Positions 8,600 to 17,064 of a stretch of DNA of 41,728 nt are shown here, one piece after another (the first letter of the stretch is position 1; each line of letters starts with the position of its first letter). The DNA comes from Rhodospira trueperi (GTDB lineage Bacteria; Pseudomonadota; Alphaproteobacteria; Rhodospirillales; Rhodospirillaceae), in the NCBI RefSeq assembly GCF_900101965.1, contig NZ_FNAP01000019.1, forward strand, positions 1 through 41,728, read 5' to 3'. A program made the position numbers and the translations under genes. Under the pieces are notes generated by a model. That model was not told the DNA's origin. It saw only the letters and a program-made list of their open reading frames with translations, and ran no database searches.

Positions 8600-9301
8600 C
8601 TATTCCACCGGCACCCGAAACGCCTCCACCGGGTCGGGCGGGCCGGTGAGGGTCGTGCGGTCGAGGGCCGAGAGCGTGCGGTCGATGCTGCCGGGCGTCT
8701 CCAGGCACAGCAGGATCAGGGCCGCCAGATCGGCACGGCCGATGCGCCCATGAACGCGCGCGTCGTCGAACAGAACGCCCTGCCCGTTGGCCGGCTGCGC
8801 CAACAGGCCGCCCGGGCGGATGATCGTCAGGTCGAGCCCGGCGGCGCGGGCGTGCTCTTCCGCCCGTGTCTTCTCCTCCAGAACGGCGCCGATGGCCGCC
8901 AGCAGTCGATCGGAGGCGAAGGCGCGACTGTCGCCCGCGCCCAGCGAGGACACCAGTACCAGCCGGCGCAGGCCCATGGCGACCATGCCGTTGACCACAT
9001 TGGCGGTGCCCGCGTGGTCGGCCGACGCCCCGACCGGTCCACCGCCCAGGGTGCAGACCACGGCGGCGCCGGTCCCGTGGACCCGGAGCATTCCGGCCAC
9101 GTGCGTCTCCTCCAGGGCGTCGCCGACGACGACGGTGCACCCCAGGTCCATCAGACCTTCCAGGGACGATGTCGGGCGCGCCAACGCGAAGACTTCCCAG
9201 TCCCGCTCTCGAGCCAGCCGGGCGACCTCCAGGCCGGTGCCGCGCGTGCCGCCGAACAGGAGCAGGCGACGGGGCGTGGACGCATCAGGCGTCGTTGTCA
9301 T
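8600..9301 (-). CDS. NAD(P)-binding reductase, ChuY-like (anaerobilin reductase?)
   Basis: 233 residues, Rossmann-fold atypical short-chain dehydrogenase type. The N-terminus carries the dinucleotide-binding loop GGTRGTG (residues 17-23), followed by an LVSSLGAG strand and a DLTIIRPGGL segment typical of NAD(P)H-binding epimerase-like proteins. There is no clear YxxxK pair, as is usual in this subgroup. It overlaps hutX by 17 bp, giving the order hutW-hutX-reductase. This is the order of E. coli chuW-chuX-chuY, where ChuY reduces the linear tetrapyrrole made by ChuW. The fold is visible; the anaerobilin-reductase role is inferred from gene order. Confidence 0.75.
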   Translation of the reverse strand: MTTTPDASTPRRLLLFGGTRGTGLEVARLARERDWEVFALARPTSSLEGLMDLGCTVVVGDALEETHVAGMLRVHGTGAAVVCTLGGGPVGASADHAGTANVVNGMVAMGLRRLVLVSSLGAGDSRAFASDRLLAAIGAVLEEKTRAEEHARAAGLDLTIIRPGGLLAQPANGQGVLFDDARVHGRIGRADLAALILLCLETPGSIDRTLSALDRTTLTGPPDPVEAFRVPVE

Positions 9302-9887
9302 GACCGGTCTCGCCCTCCATCGCCAAGCGGTCTCGCAGCGCGACGAAGCGCGCCACCTGATCGGCCCGCAGCGCGCGGGTTTCGTCGCGTCCGACGAAGA
9401 TCTTGACCATCACGCCACCATCCCTGTTGAAGAGCATAATCGCGTGGCTGTCGGAGCCCATGAAGGGCCGACTGACAAACTGAATGGCACCGCACCGATC
9501 GCGGCGAATGTGTCCGCCGATCGGCCCCGGGCCGCGCAGATTGAAATATCCGTGCCCCTCCTGGCCCACGGGGAGGGCCCCCCGGCACTCCAGGATCAGG
9601 TCGGCCGTGTGGACGATGACCATCACCTCGCCCCAGTCAGCCACGTCGTCCATGACCGCCTGAAAATGCGCGCCGTCGACGCGGGCACCGGTGTGCACCG
9701 GCAGGCAGCCGGCGACGTCGCGCGGGGTGAGCCCGTGCTGGGTCGCGATGGCTTCGATGACGCCGTCCGTGGACTCCTGGAACCGCGCGCGGATGACCTC
9801 CAGGACGTCGGCGCGTGGATCATCCGGTGACAGGGGAACGATGGTGTCGGTCGGCGGTGGGGTGCGGGTCGCGGTTTCGGTCATCAT
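9285..9887 (-). CDS. hutX: Heme utilization carrier HutX/ChuX
   Basis: 200 residues. Cytosolic heme-binding protein of the HutX/ChuX/HugX family, which accepts heme or its breakdown product between the importer and degrading enzymes. Family signatures visible include DVAGCLPVHTGARV near residues 56-69, FQAVMDDVADWGEVMVIVHT, GYFNLRGPGPIGGHI and an AIQFVSRPFMGSDSHAI strand. Its first 68 bp overlap the 3' end of hutW. AAAGGA lies about 11 nt before the first of two consecutive ATGs (9887 and 9884). Confidence 0.88.
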   Translation of the reverse strand: MMTETATRTPPPTDTIVPLSPDDPRADVLEVIRARFQESTDGVIEAIATQHGLTPRDVAGCLPVHTGARVDGAHFQAVMDDVADWGEVMVIVHTADLILECRGALPVGQEGHGYFNLRGPGPIGGHIRRDRCGAIQFVSRPFMGSDSHAIMLFNRDGGVMVKIFVGRDETRALRADQVARFVALRDRLAMEGETGHDNDA

Positions 9888-11262
9888 GGGGTGTCAAGTC
9901 CTTTCGGGTGGCGGGCGTGGGGGCGGGTGGCGTTTTCGGCTCGGTCGTCTCGTCTCGTGTCAACGCCATCAGGGCGCCGATCAGGTTGGGCTGCCAGAAC
10001 CAGCCGGCCCGGGTCAGGGCAACACCGCCGGGCGCCGGCGTGACCAGTCCGGCCTCGGTCCAATGGTCCAGCAGGGGCGCCAGCCGGGCGGCGAACCCGG
10101 CGCCGGCCAGTGCGGCCAGCCGCTCCGGCGCGATCCGGCCGCTTTCCAGACTGGCGGCGATGGCGGCGCGGGCCGGCGGTTCCGGGGCTGGCGCGAACAG
10201 AGCGGCCAACGGCTTTTCGTCGGCGGCGATGCGGCGTTGGTAGGCGGCCTCGTCTGGATCCAGGCGATAGCGATGGCCGGCCAGCAATCCGCCGGCCCCG
10301 GCCCCAAAGGCCAGACAGGTCGCCTGCTCCTTCACGAACTGGTTGTAGAGGTTCCGTTCCCGACTGGTACGCGCCCAGTGCGCTTGGCTCAGGTGGTGCC
10401 ACCCGGCCGCGTCGAGCAGGTCCAGTCCGGTCCCGTAGAAGCGCGCCTGCTCCGGCAGCGTGGGCGCCGCCGGCAGGGATCCCTTGTCGATCGACAGGGC
10501 CAGCGGGCTGTGCGGCACCAGGGTCAGCGCGTACAGGTCGACGCCGTCAAGCTCCAGGTCGATGGCGGTGCGGACGTCCGCGTGCCAGCTTTCCAGGGTT
10601 TGGCCGGGCAGGCCATAGATCAGGTCGCAGATCACCGCCGCGCGGTCGTGCGCCCGCAGGGCGGCGAGGAACCGTTCGGCCGTCTCCCGATCGGCCTTGC
10701 GGCCGAGCCGGCGGCGCAATGCCGTATCGAAGGTCTGGATGCCGATGGAAAACCGGTTCGCGCCGGCGTCCAGACAGGCCGCGACCTTGTCGTCGTCGAA
10801 CCCGTGCACCCGGCCCTCAACGGTGATCTCGCAATCCGGGGCCAATGGAAGGGACGCGCGCGCCGCCGTGATCACCGCGTGCAGGTCGGCCGCGTCGAGG
10901 GCGGTCGGCGTTCCCCCGCCCAGGTAGACGGCGTGGATCGGCCCGGTCGCCTGGGCGGGACGGTCGGCCTCGCGGTGCAGGTCGCGCACCAACGATGCGG
11001 CATACGACGCGGAAAACCCGTTCCGGGCACTGTGCCGGTAAAACCCGCAGAACAGACAGTGATTGTCGCAGAACGGGACGTGCAGATAGGCCACGGTCTT
11101 GCCGGAGCGGGGGATGCGCAGCAGCGCTTCCCAGGTGGCCGCCGGATCGTCCACCGGCAGCGGGCGGCGCGCGAACCAGTGCGACCCGCGCCGCTCGGGA
11201 AACGCGTCCGTCAGCGGGTCGCCGCCGATGCGGGCCCGCGCCACGTCGGGGATCGCCGTCAC
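9820..11262 (-). CDS. hutW: Radical SAM heme-degrading methyltransferase HutW/ChuW
   Basis: 480 residues, related to HemN. ChuW opens the heme ring without oxygen, using SAM and a [4Fe-4S] cluster and releasing iron plus anaerobilin. The radical-SAM cluster motif CDNHCLFC is at C65, C69 and C72, followed by the SAM-binding strand AVYLGGGTPTAL and the GIQTFD and DLIYGLPGQT motifs of the HemN group. It uses a GTG start at 11262 that overlaps the preceding monooxygenase stop (GTGA). The polar C-terminal ~35 residues overlap hutX and look like a non-conserved extension. Confidence 0.92.
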   Translation of the reverse strand: MTAIPDVARARIGGDPLTDAFPERRGSHWFARRPLPVDDPAATWEALLRIPRSGKTVAYLHVPFCDNHCLFCGFYRHSARNGFSASYAASLVRDLHREADRPAQATGPIHAVYLGGGTPTALDAADLHAVITAARASLPLAPDCEITVEGRVHGFDDDKVAACLDAGANRFSIGIQTFDTALRRRLGRKADRETAERFLAALRAHDRAAVICDLIYGLPGQTLESWHADVRTAIDLELDGVDLYALTLVPHSPLALSIDKGSLPAAPTLPEQARFYGTGLDLLDAAGWHHLSQAHWARTSRERNLYNQFVKEQATCLAFGAGAGGLLAGHRYRLDPDEAAYQRRIAADEKPLAALFAPAPEPPARAAIAASLESGRIAPERLAALAGAGFAARLAPLLDHWTEAGLVTPAPGGVALTRAGWFWQPNLIGALMALTRDETTEPKTPPAPTPATRKDLTPHDDRNRDPHPTADRHHRSPVTG

Positions 11263-11600
11263 GGGGTTCCTCCGTCAGGGATGGCCTGGACCACCGTGAA
11301 CCCCTCGAACCGGGGGCCGCCCTTGAGCATGTCGCGGGTACGGCCACCCTCCTTGTGGGTGTCCCGGAACGCCTGCGAGCGGGTCCAGGCGTCGAAGTCC
11401 GCCTGGGAGCGCCACACCGCATGGCTGGCGAACAGAACCGTCTCGCGGGCTTCGTCCGCGTACTCCGGCGCCAGCCGCAGAAGCCGGAACGACACGAACC
11501 CCGGCTGGTCCGGCAGTCGGCTTTCGCGGGTCCGCCAGACGGCCTCGAACGCCTCGGCTTCGCCCGTCAAGACTTCAAAACGGTTCATCGCAATGAACAT
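11259..11600 (-). CDS. IsdG/HmoA-type heme-degrading monooxygenase
   Basis: 113 residues, antibiotic-biosynthesis-monooxygenase fold. IsdG-type enzymes cleave heme with O2 and a reductant. The catalytic triad appears present: N6 near the N-terminus (MFIAMNRF), W72 and H82, with the W-to-H spacing of ten residues found in IsdG. The FxxLR segment (FRLLRL) is also typical. GGAGGC lies 5 nt upstream of the ATG at 11600. It is coupled to hutW by a four-base overlap, so O2-dependent and O2-independent heme opening are co-transcribed. Confidence 0.85.
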   Translation of the reverse strand: MFIAMNRFEVLTGEAEAFEAVWRTRESRLPDQPGFVSFRLLRLAPEYADEARETVLFASHAVWRSQADFDAWTRSQAFRDTHKEGGRTRDMLKGGPRFEGFTVVQAIPDGGTP

Positions 11601-11626
11601 GGTCTGCCTCCGTGATTGCGATCAGG

Positions 11627-12412
11627 CTAGGCCGGCATGATTTGCGGCGTGCCGCGCGTGGGATGGCGCGCCACCGTGACCGGCAGGCCGAACACATCGC
11701 CGATGGTGGCTTCGGTCATCACCGCCGCCACCGGCCCGTCCGCCGCCACCCGGCCTTTGTCGAGCACCACCACCCGGTCCGCGTACTGGGCGGCCAGATT
11801 GGGGTCGTGCAGCACCGCCAACACGCAGACCCCTTCGTCCGCCAGCCGGCGGGCGAAGCGCATCAGAACGTGCTGGTGCATCAGGTCGAGCGTGTTGGTC
11901 GGCTCGTCCAGCAACAGGACGCGGCCCGCGCCCGCCTCCGCATCCTCCGGCCAGATCTGGGCCAGCACGCGGGCGAGCTGGACCCGCTGCCGCTCGCCAC
12001 CCGACATGGTCGGATAGACCCGGTCCACCAGGTGCATCGCATCCATGGCCCGCAGCGCCTCGAGCGCGACGGTTGCGTCCCGATCTCCGGTGGAGACGCC
12101 GGCATGGGCGGCGCGGCCCATCAGCACCACGTCCAGGGCGCGGAACGGAAACGACAGCGTCGAAGCCTGCGGCAGCACCGCGCGGCGCCGGGCCAGGGCC
12201 GCCCGGGGCCATTCGGCGAGCGGTCGGCCGTCAAGACTGACGCGCCCGTCGTCGGGGGCCATGGCGCCGGACAGCAGATGCAGCAGGGTCGACTTGCCCG
12301 CGCCGTTGGGACCGATCAGGCCGGTCAGCGTGCCCGTCGGCAGGTCCAGCGAAACGCGATCCACGATGGCACGTTGACGGCGGATGACCGTCAGATCGTC
12401 AGCACTCAACAT
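11627..12412 (-). CDS. hmuV: Hemin ABC transporter ATP-binding protein
   Basis: 261 residues. ATPase of the HmuTUV heme importer on the cytoplasmic face. Motifs in order: Walker A GPNGAGKST, signature MSGGERQRVQLARVLAQ, Walker B RVLLLDEPTNTLD, and H-loop AVLHD. The long WPEDAEAGAG insertion before Walker B is common in HmuV. I start at ATG 12412 (MLSADDLTV), which begins the fold directly and has GGAGA upstream. A GTG 36 bases earlier would add 12 residues. It follows hmuU by 61 bp. Confidence 0.92.
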   Translation of the reverse strand: MLSADDLTVIRRQRAIVDRVSLDLPTGTLTGLIGPNGAGKSTLLHLLSGAMAPDDGRVSLDGRPLAEWPRAALARRRAVLPQASTLSFPFRALDVVLMGRAAHAGVSTGDRDATVALEALRAMDAMHLVDRVYPTMSGGERQRVQLARVLAQIWPEDAEAGAGRVLLLDEPTNTLDLMHQHVLMRFARRLADEGVCVLAVLHDPNLAAQYADRVVVLDKGRVAADGPVAAVMTEATIGDVFGLPVTVARHPTRGTPQIMPA

Positions 12413-12473
12413 GGCGGTCCCGTCTCCTGTCAGAGTCCTCTTCACCACACATCCTCGTCACCACAGACCCCCG

Positions 12474-13592
12474 TCACCAAAGACCAAGGCCGCGCCGACG
12501 AAGCAGCAGCCACAGGAAAAACGGTCCGCCCACACAGCTCGTTAGGATGCCGATGGGCAGTTCAGCCGGCAGCACCAGGGTGCGCGCCAACAGGTCGGCG
12601 AGGAGCAGCAGGCTCGCCCCGAGCATCAGGGAGGCCGGCAGCAGCACGCGGTGATCCGGCCCGATGGTCAGCCGTACCAGGTGCGGCACGACCAGACCGA
12701 CAAACCCGATCACGCCGGTCAGCGCGACCGACGCTCCGACGGCCAGGGAGGACAGCACCACCACCAGCCGCTTGGTCCGTTCCACGTCCACGCCCAGATG
12801 CAGGGCTTCGGTTTCGCCGAACAGAAGGGCATTGAGCGGCCGGGCCAGCACCAGCGCCAGCAGCGCCGGCCCCAGCATCAGCGGTGCGGCCCACAGCAGG
12901 CGGTCCCAGGTCACGCCGCCCAGGCTGCCCAGCAGCCAGAAGTTCAGGTCGCGCAGGGCCTGGTCGTCGCTGATGAAGACCAGAACGCCGATGGCGGCCC
13001 CGGCCACGGCGTTCAGCGCGATGCCGGCCAGCAGCATGGTGGCGACCTCTGTGCGGCCGTCGTGGCTGGCGATGCGGTAGACCAGCGCGGTCACCGCCAG
13101 TCCGCCGCCGAACGCGGCCAGCGGCAGGAGCAGGTCGCGGCCGACCATGCCCAGTCCGAACGGCAGTGCTCCGCCCACCACGATCACCACGGCGGCGGCC
13201 AGGGCGGCGCCGGTGGACACGCCGATCAGGCCGGGATCCGCCAGCGGATTGCGGAACAGGCCCTGCATGGCTGCGCCCGCGACGGCCAACGCCGCCCCGA
13301 CCAGGATCCCCAGCAGCGCCCTCGGCAATCGCAACGACCACAGGACGGTCTCCTGGACCGGCGTGTGATCGGTCAGGGCGCCCAGACCGATCCGCGCGGA
13401 CAGAACCGACAGAGCGTCGAGCGGCGGGATGGCCAAGGCGCCGATCCCGACCGACAGCAGGACAGAGGCCGCCAGAAGGGCCGCCATGCCGACCAGGGCC
13501 AGGCGCGTGCGCGCCTCCCGCCGGCGCATCCAGGCCGCCGGATCGGTGTCCGCGCCGTCGATGGCAAGGCTGGCGTTCAGGGTCCCCGTCAT
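12474..13592 (-). CDS. hmuU: Hemin ABC transporter permease
   Basis: 372 residues, FecCD/BtuC-type permease with about ten hydrophobic helices after a polar N-terminus of ~30 residues. It forms the inner-membrane channel for heme with HmuV and HmuT. Family sequences visible are LRLPRALLGILVGAALAVAGAAMQ cut across residues ~87-110, NPLADPGLIGVSTGAAL, and the C-terminal ELPIGILTSCVGGPFF. Its ATG at 13592 overlaps the hmuT stop (ATGA). Confidence 0.93.
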   Translation of the reverse strand: MTGTLNASLAIDGADTDPAAWMRRREARTRLALVGMAALLAASVLLSVGIGALAIPPLDALSVLSARIGLGALTDHTPVQETVLWSLRLPRALLGILVGAALAVAGAAMQGLFRNPLADPGLIGVSTGAALAAAVVIVVGGALPFGLGMVGRDLLLPLAAFGGGLAVTALVYRIASHDGRTEVATMLLAGIALNAVAGAAIGVLVFISDDQALRDLNFWLLGSLGGVTWDRLLWAAPLMLGPALLALVLARPLNALLFGETEALHLGVDVERTKRLVVVLSSLAVGASVALTGVIGFVGLVVPHLVRLTIGPDHRVLLPASLMLGASLLLLADLLARTLVLPAELPIGILTSCVGGPFFLWLLLRRRGLGLW

Positions 13593-14479
13593 CGGGCCGC
13601 CATCCGCTCGGGGTGCAGCGCCTTGGCCAGCGTTGCCATCGCGTCCGGTGTGCGCGGGCCGAAGCCCAGCAGCATCAGCGCGTCCATGGTCACGAGGCGG
13701 CCGTCGCGGGCCGCCGGGCTGGTGGACAGATCCGGGCGGGAGAGGACAGCCTCGGCCCCGCCCAGCGCCTCCAGCGAGTGCTCGGGCACCACAATGACGT
13801 CCGGTGCCGCCTTGACCAGCGCTTCCGGCGATAGCGGCTTGAAGCCGGTGACGTCGTCCGGCGTGATGCGCCCGCCGGCCATGGCGATGATCGCCGCCGC
13901 TGAGGTCTCGGCGCCGGCCGCCAGGGGCGCACCGCTTCCCATGGCAATCATCACGAGCACGCGAGGACGCTTGGTGACGCCCTCCAGGCGCGCCGCCACC
14001 GCGTCGTGGGCCGTCCGGATCTGGCCGGCCAGGGTCTCGCCGGCCTCCGCCATGTCGAGCGCGGTCGCGACCCGCCGCACCTTGTCAAGCACACCGTCAA
14101 TGCTGGGGACATCGGGCACCGTGACAATCGGAACGCCCGTGTCGTGCAATTGGGCCACCACCTTCTCCGGGCCGGCGTCCTCGACCAAGAGCAACAGGTC
14201 GGGATCAAGCGCCAGGATCGGCTCGGCCGCCAGCCGGCGCATGTACCCCACGTCCGGCAGATCGTCGGCGGCCGGTGGGTGGGTGCTGGTCGCGTCCACG
14301 GCGACCAGCCGATCCTCGGCGCCCAACGCGTAGACGATTTCGGTCACCGCGCCGCCGACCGAGACGACCCGGCGCGGCCCCTCCGCGCGCGCCGAGGTGA
14401 CCGAACCGACCCCCAGAACAAGGGCGGCGAGAAGCAGGGCGCGGGCTACCGCGCCCCCGGTACGACGATCAGGTCTCAT
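13589..14479 (-). CDS. hmuT: Periplasmic hemin-binding protein
   Basis: 296 residues, a BtuF/HmuT-type (cluster A-II) substrate-binding protein delivering heme to HmuUV. A signal peptide is clear: MRPDRRTGG, a hydrophobic AVARALLLAALVLGVG core and cleavage near SARAEG. The mature part begins RRVVSVGGAVTEIVYALGAEDRLVAVD, divided here as the usual first strand and VTEIVYALG helix, and includes PDVGYMRRLAAEPILALDPD. I start at ATG 14479, with GAGGA just upstream and 7 bp after hmuR. An open frame extends further upstream only because it crosses hmuR. Confidence 0.92.
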   Translation of the reverse strand: MRPDRRTGGAVARALLLAALVLGVGSVTSARAEGPRRVVSVGGAVTEIVYALGAEDRLVAVDATSTHPPAADDLPDVGYMRRLAAEPILALDPDLLLLVEDAGPEKVVAQLHDTGVPIVTVPDVPSIDGVLDKVRRVATALDMAEAGETLAGQIRTAHDAVAARLEGVTKRPRVLVMIAMGSGAPLAAGAETSAAAIIAMAGGRITPDDVTGFKPLSPEALVKAAPDVIVVPEHSLEALGGAEAVLSRPDLSTSPAARDGRLVTMDALMLLGFGPRTPDAMATLAKALHPERMAAR

Positions 14480-14486
14480 GCTGTCC

Positions 14487-16619
14487 TCACCACGCCAAGC
14501 TGTACTGGACCATGGCCTTGAAATTGCGGCCCGCCTCGCTGACGCCGGTGTAGACGCGCGAATAGTCCTCGTCGAACACGTTATCGATGCCCAGGTCGAC
14601 GCGCAGGCCTTCCAACAGTCCGTCGGACGGCTGATACACGGCATAAAGGTCATGCACGTCGTAGGCGTCGCGCTCCTCGTCCGGGTCGTCCACCTTGTCG
14701 AAGTAGCTCGCCAGCTTGGCCCGCCAGCCCACCAGCGCGTCGACCTCCGGCAGCTTCACGCCGGCGTCGAGGGTCACGGTGTTGGGAGTCAGCGCCCCGA
14801 GCTTCTCGCCCGTCTCGCTGTTCTCGCCGTCGATGGAGGCGAAGCCCAGGCTCAGGCGGATGCGGTCGGTCTCGTAGCGGCCCTCGATCTCGGTCCCCCA
14901 CAGGAAGGCGTGCGGAACGTTGGTCGAGGTGGTGGTGCCGTCGCAGGCGCCGGGACGACCAAAGCACTGCCAACCGAGGGCCGGCTGATTGACCGACAAG
15001 TCGATGAAGTCCTCGCCCCACTGGCGGAAGTGGGAAACCTTGACGTTCAACATGTCGCGCGGGGCGAACACGTCCTCAAAATCCACTCCGGCGCCGAACT
15101 CCACCGTGCGCGTGGTCTGCGGCTTCAGATCCGGATTGGGGATGAAGCGGTTGACGATCGTCGTCGGCCCCATCGGAATCTGGAAGTGGGTGCCGGTCAG
15201 GTACATCTCGGTGAAGGTCGGCGCGCGGAACGCCTCGCCGTAGTTGGCGAACACCATGGCCCAGTCGGCGGGCCGATACGTCACGCCGAAGCGCGGCGAC
15301 AGCCGGCTCTCGACCGTGTCGCTGTCGGCGACATCGCTGGACAGGTCGTAATGATCAAAGCGCAGGCCCGGCAGAAGATACACCTCACCCGGCAGGCCCA
15401 GCGGGCGCGTCAGGGTCAGTTCCGCTTGGGCGAACACGCCGGCAAATGTGGCCTCGGCGTCGGGCGCGCCGGCGCGCGGTTGGCCGTTGGTCGCGCCCTC
15501 CTGGGTGTCCTGATAGGCCTCTCCGCCATAGGTCAGGGTCAGGTGGGTATCCTCGCCGAACGCGAACCGGCTGCGGTTCTCGGCGCGCAGACCAATGGTC
15601 TCCACGGTCCGTTCGAGCAACTCGCCCACCGGGCCGGCGCCCAGGCCGTCCAGCCGCACTTCGTCCACCGTGGTTCGGTTGTAGTAGACGACCGCGTCGA
15701 GGTCGATGAGGTTGTCGTCGGGATTGTCGTAGCTGTAGGCAAGGCGGACGGTGTCGTTGCCCGTGGCTTTCTCGACGAGGCCCTGTTGCCCCTCGCCCTG
15801 GCCGTTGTTGGGTTCCTCGGCATCATTCGAAAAGTGTGAGAACGAGGCCTCGATCCGGTGGTCCCCCAGGTCGATGCCACCCTTCAGAAGCCCCGACAGA
15901 ATAGAATCGTCGGCGTCGTCCAGGGTCTCGCCGCTGCCCAGTTCGATCGACCCGGAGGTCCGGCGGGTGACGCTGCCCAACAGATCGACGCCGTCCAGGG
16001 GGCGGCCGTAGGCCGTGGTGGTCACGGACCATTCGTCATTGACAGTCTGCCCGCCAAGGCCGGTGGTCACGCCGAACGTTTCACCGGGGTCGAGGTAGTC
16101 GTCGACCTCGACCGTGCGAAACGCGATCACGCCGCCGGTACCGCCGCTGCCGTAAAGGGAGGAGGCGGGTCCGCGCAGAACCTCGACGCCGCGCAACAGC
16201 GACGGATCCAGGAAGAACCGCCCGTCGTGGCCGCCGTCCAGGGTCTGGCGAGCGCCGTCGAGCAGGATGACCACGTCGGCGCCGGAAAAGCCCCGGATCG
16301 ACGGCACTTCGCCGGTTCGGCGCGGGCCGCCGGAAAAACTGACGTTGGGCACCAGCTTCAGGACATCGTCCGGCGTCGAGGGCTGAAGGGTGCCCAGGTC
16401 CTCGCGGCCGATCACGCTGACCATGCCGGGGTAGGCGAACGGGTCGATCTCGTTCCGTGTCGCGGTGACGGACACCGTCGGCAGGCGCACCGCCCCCGCG
16501 GTCGTCGCGATGCTCTCGTCTGTGGTCTGGGCGTGGGCGTGGGACGCCACCATGACACCGCCCAGAAGGCTCAAGGACAGGGCCAGACGCTCAGGTCTGG
16601 GCCGTTGACTGTGGACCAT
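14487..16619 (-). CDS. hmuR: TonB-dependent heme/hemoglobin receptor
   Basis: 710 residues, outer-membrane beta-barrel importing heme with energy from TonB. A signal peptide (ALSLSLLGGVMVASHAHAQ) is followed by a TonB-box region (PTVSVTATR), a plug domain (~60-190, including VPSIRGFSGADVVILLDGAR split over two strands) and a 22-strand barrel ending in W. The receptor-type boxes FRAP (YGEAFRAPTF) and NPDL (PNPDLKPQTT) that mark heme receptors are present. I start at ATG 16619, with GGAG 8 nt upstream, because that begins the signal peptide; upstream frame is open to 16718. First gene of the heme operon. Confidence 0.94.
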   Translation of the reverse strand: MVHSQRPRPERLALSLSLLGGVMVASHAHAQTTDESIATTAGAVRLPTVSVTATRNEIDPFAYPGMVSVIGREDLGTLQPSTPDDVLKLVPNVSFSGGPRRTGEVPSIRGFSGADVVILLDGARQTLDGGHDGRFFLDPSLLRGVEVLRGPASSLYGSGGTGGVIAFRTVEVDDYLDPGETFGVTTGLGGQTVNDEWSVTTTAYGRPLDGVDLLGSVTRRTSGSIELGSGETLDDADDSILSGLLKGGIDLGDHRIEASFSHFSNDAEEPNNGQGEGQQGLVEKATGNDTVRLAYSYDNPDDNLIDLDAVVYYNRTTVDEVRLDGLGAGPVGELLERTVETIGLRAENRSRFAFGEDTHLTLTYGGEAYQDTQEGATNGQPRAGAPDAEATFAGVFAQAELTLTRPLGLPGEVYLLPGLRFDHYDLSSDVADSDTVESRLSPRFGVTYRPADWAMVFANYGEAFRAPTFTEMYLTGTHFQIPMGPTTIVNRFIPNPDLKPQTTRTVEFGAGVDFEDVFAPRDMLNVKVSHFRQWGEDFIDLSVNQPALGWQCFGRPGACDGTTTSTNVPHAFLWGTEIEGRYETDRIRLSLGFASIDGENSETGEKLGALTPNTVTLDAGVKLPEVDALVGWRAKLASYFDKVDDPDEERDAYDVHDLYAVYQPSDGLLEGLRVDLGIDNVFDEDYSRVYTGVSEAGRNFKAMVQYSLAW

Positions 16620-16694
16620 CAGTGTCACTCCAACCTGGACCCGCACCGGTTCGGACGGAAGGGGGCCTCGTTGCGCTGTAGAGTGACGAGCGAT

Positions 16695-16711
16695 AATGCG
16701 CCGCATTCGCA
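16695..16711. promoter_or_regulatory. Candidate iron-regulator operator upstream of hmuR
   Basis: The odd palindrome AATGCG-C-CGCATT (16695-16707) continues as CGCAT. It lies about 76 bp before the hmuR start. A closely similar sequence, ATGCG-T-CGCATT then TGCGT, lies before the flavodoxin gene (16972-16988); the two agree at 14 of 17 positions. A shared Fur- or Irr-type operator is an inference. The match itself is directly visible. Confidence 0.5.
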
Positions 16712-16723
16712 TGTGCAATCAGA

Positions 16724-16757
16724 ATTTGGACCAAATATGTTGATTGTGAGAACAATC
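16724..16757. promoter_or_regulatory. Two palindromes in the hmuR/flavodoxin divergent promoter
   Basis: ATTTGG-A-CCAAAT (16724-16736) is followed by GATTGT-GAGA-ACAATC (16742-16757). The region is AT-rich against its surroundings and sits between two divergent iron-related transcripts. Either palindrome could be a regulator site. A third inverted repeat, ACCCAAC / GTTGGGT, lies at 16781-16800. Confidence 0.4.
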
Positions 16758-16971
16758 ACGACAAAAAGCGAAATTAAGAGACCCAACGTGCGAGTTGGGT
16801 AAAGAAAGGTATAAGAACATAACTGGCAAAAAAGTCAGTCAATCATTTGGCGGATATCTGGTACGTGTCAAAACCCAGTCCAAAGATGGGTCAATATCCG
16901 ACATTCGTGCTTGTGTCTCTTGCAGAAAATTCGAGCGTCACACGCATCGGATTGATGGGGCTCATTTGCAG

Positions 16972-16988
16972 ATGCGTCGCATTTGCGT
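16972..16988. promoter_or_regulatory. Candidate iron-regulator operator upstream of flavodoxin
   Basis: Palindrome ATGCG-T-CGCAT at 16972-16982, continuing TTGCGT, matching the hmuR site. The heptamer CATTTGC also occurs twice here (16963-16969 and 16980-16986). The site ends about 76 bp before the flavodoxin ATG, mirroring the spacing at hmuR. Confidence 0.5.
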
Positions 16989-17064
16989 TAACGCCTGGGT
17001 GGAACGCGGACCGCAAAGGGCCGCACCCGTTCCGTCCGTCCCAACCCGAGGCGAGGTCCAACCG

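Noticed and set aside
9691-11640. A 649-residue plus-strand open frame
   Set aside because: Antisense to hutX, hutW and the monooxygenase; no motifs and no start signal.
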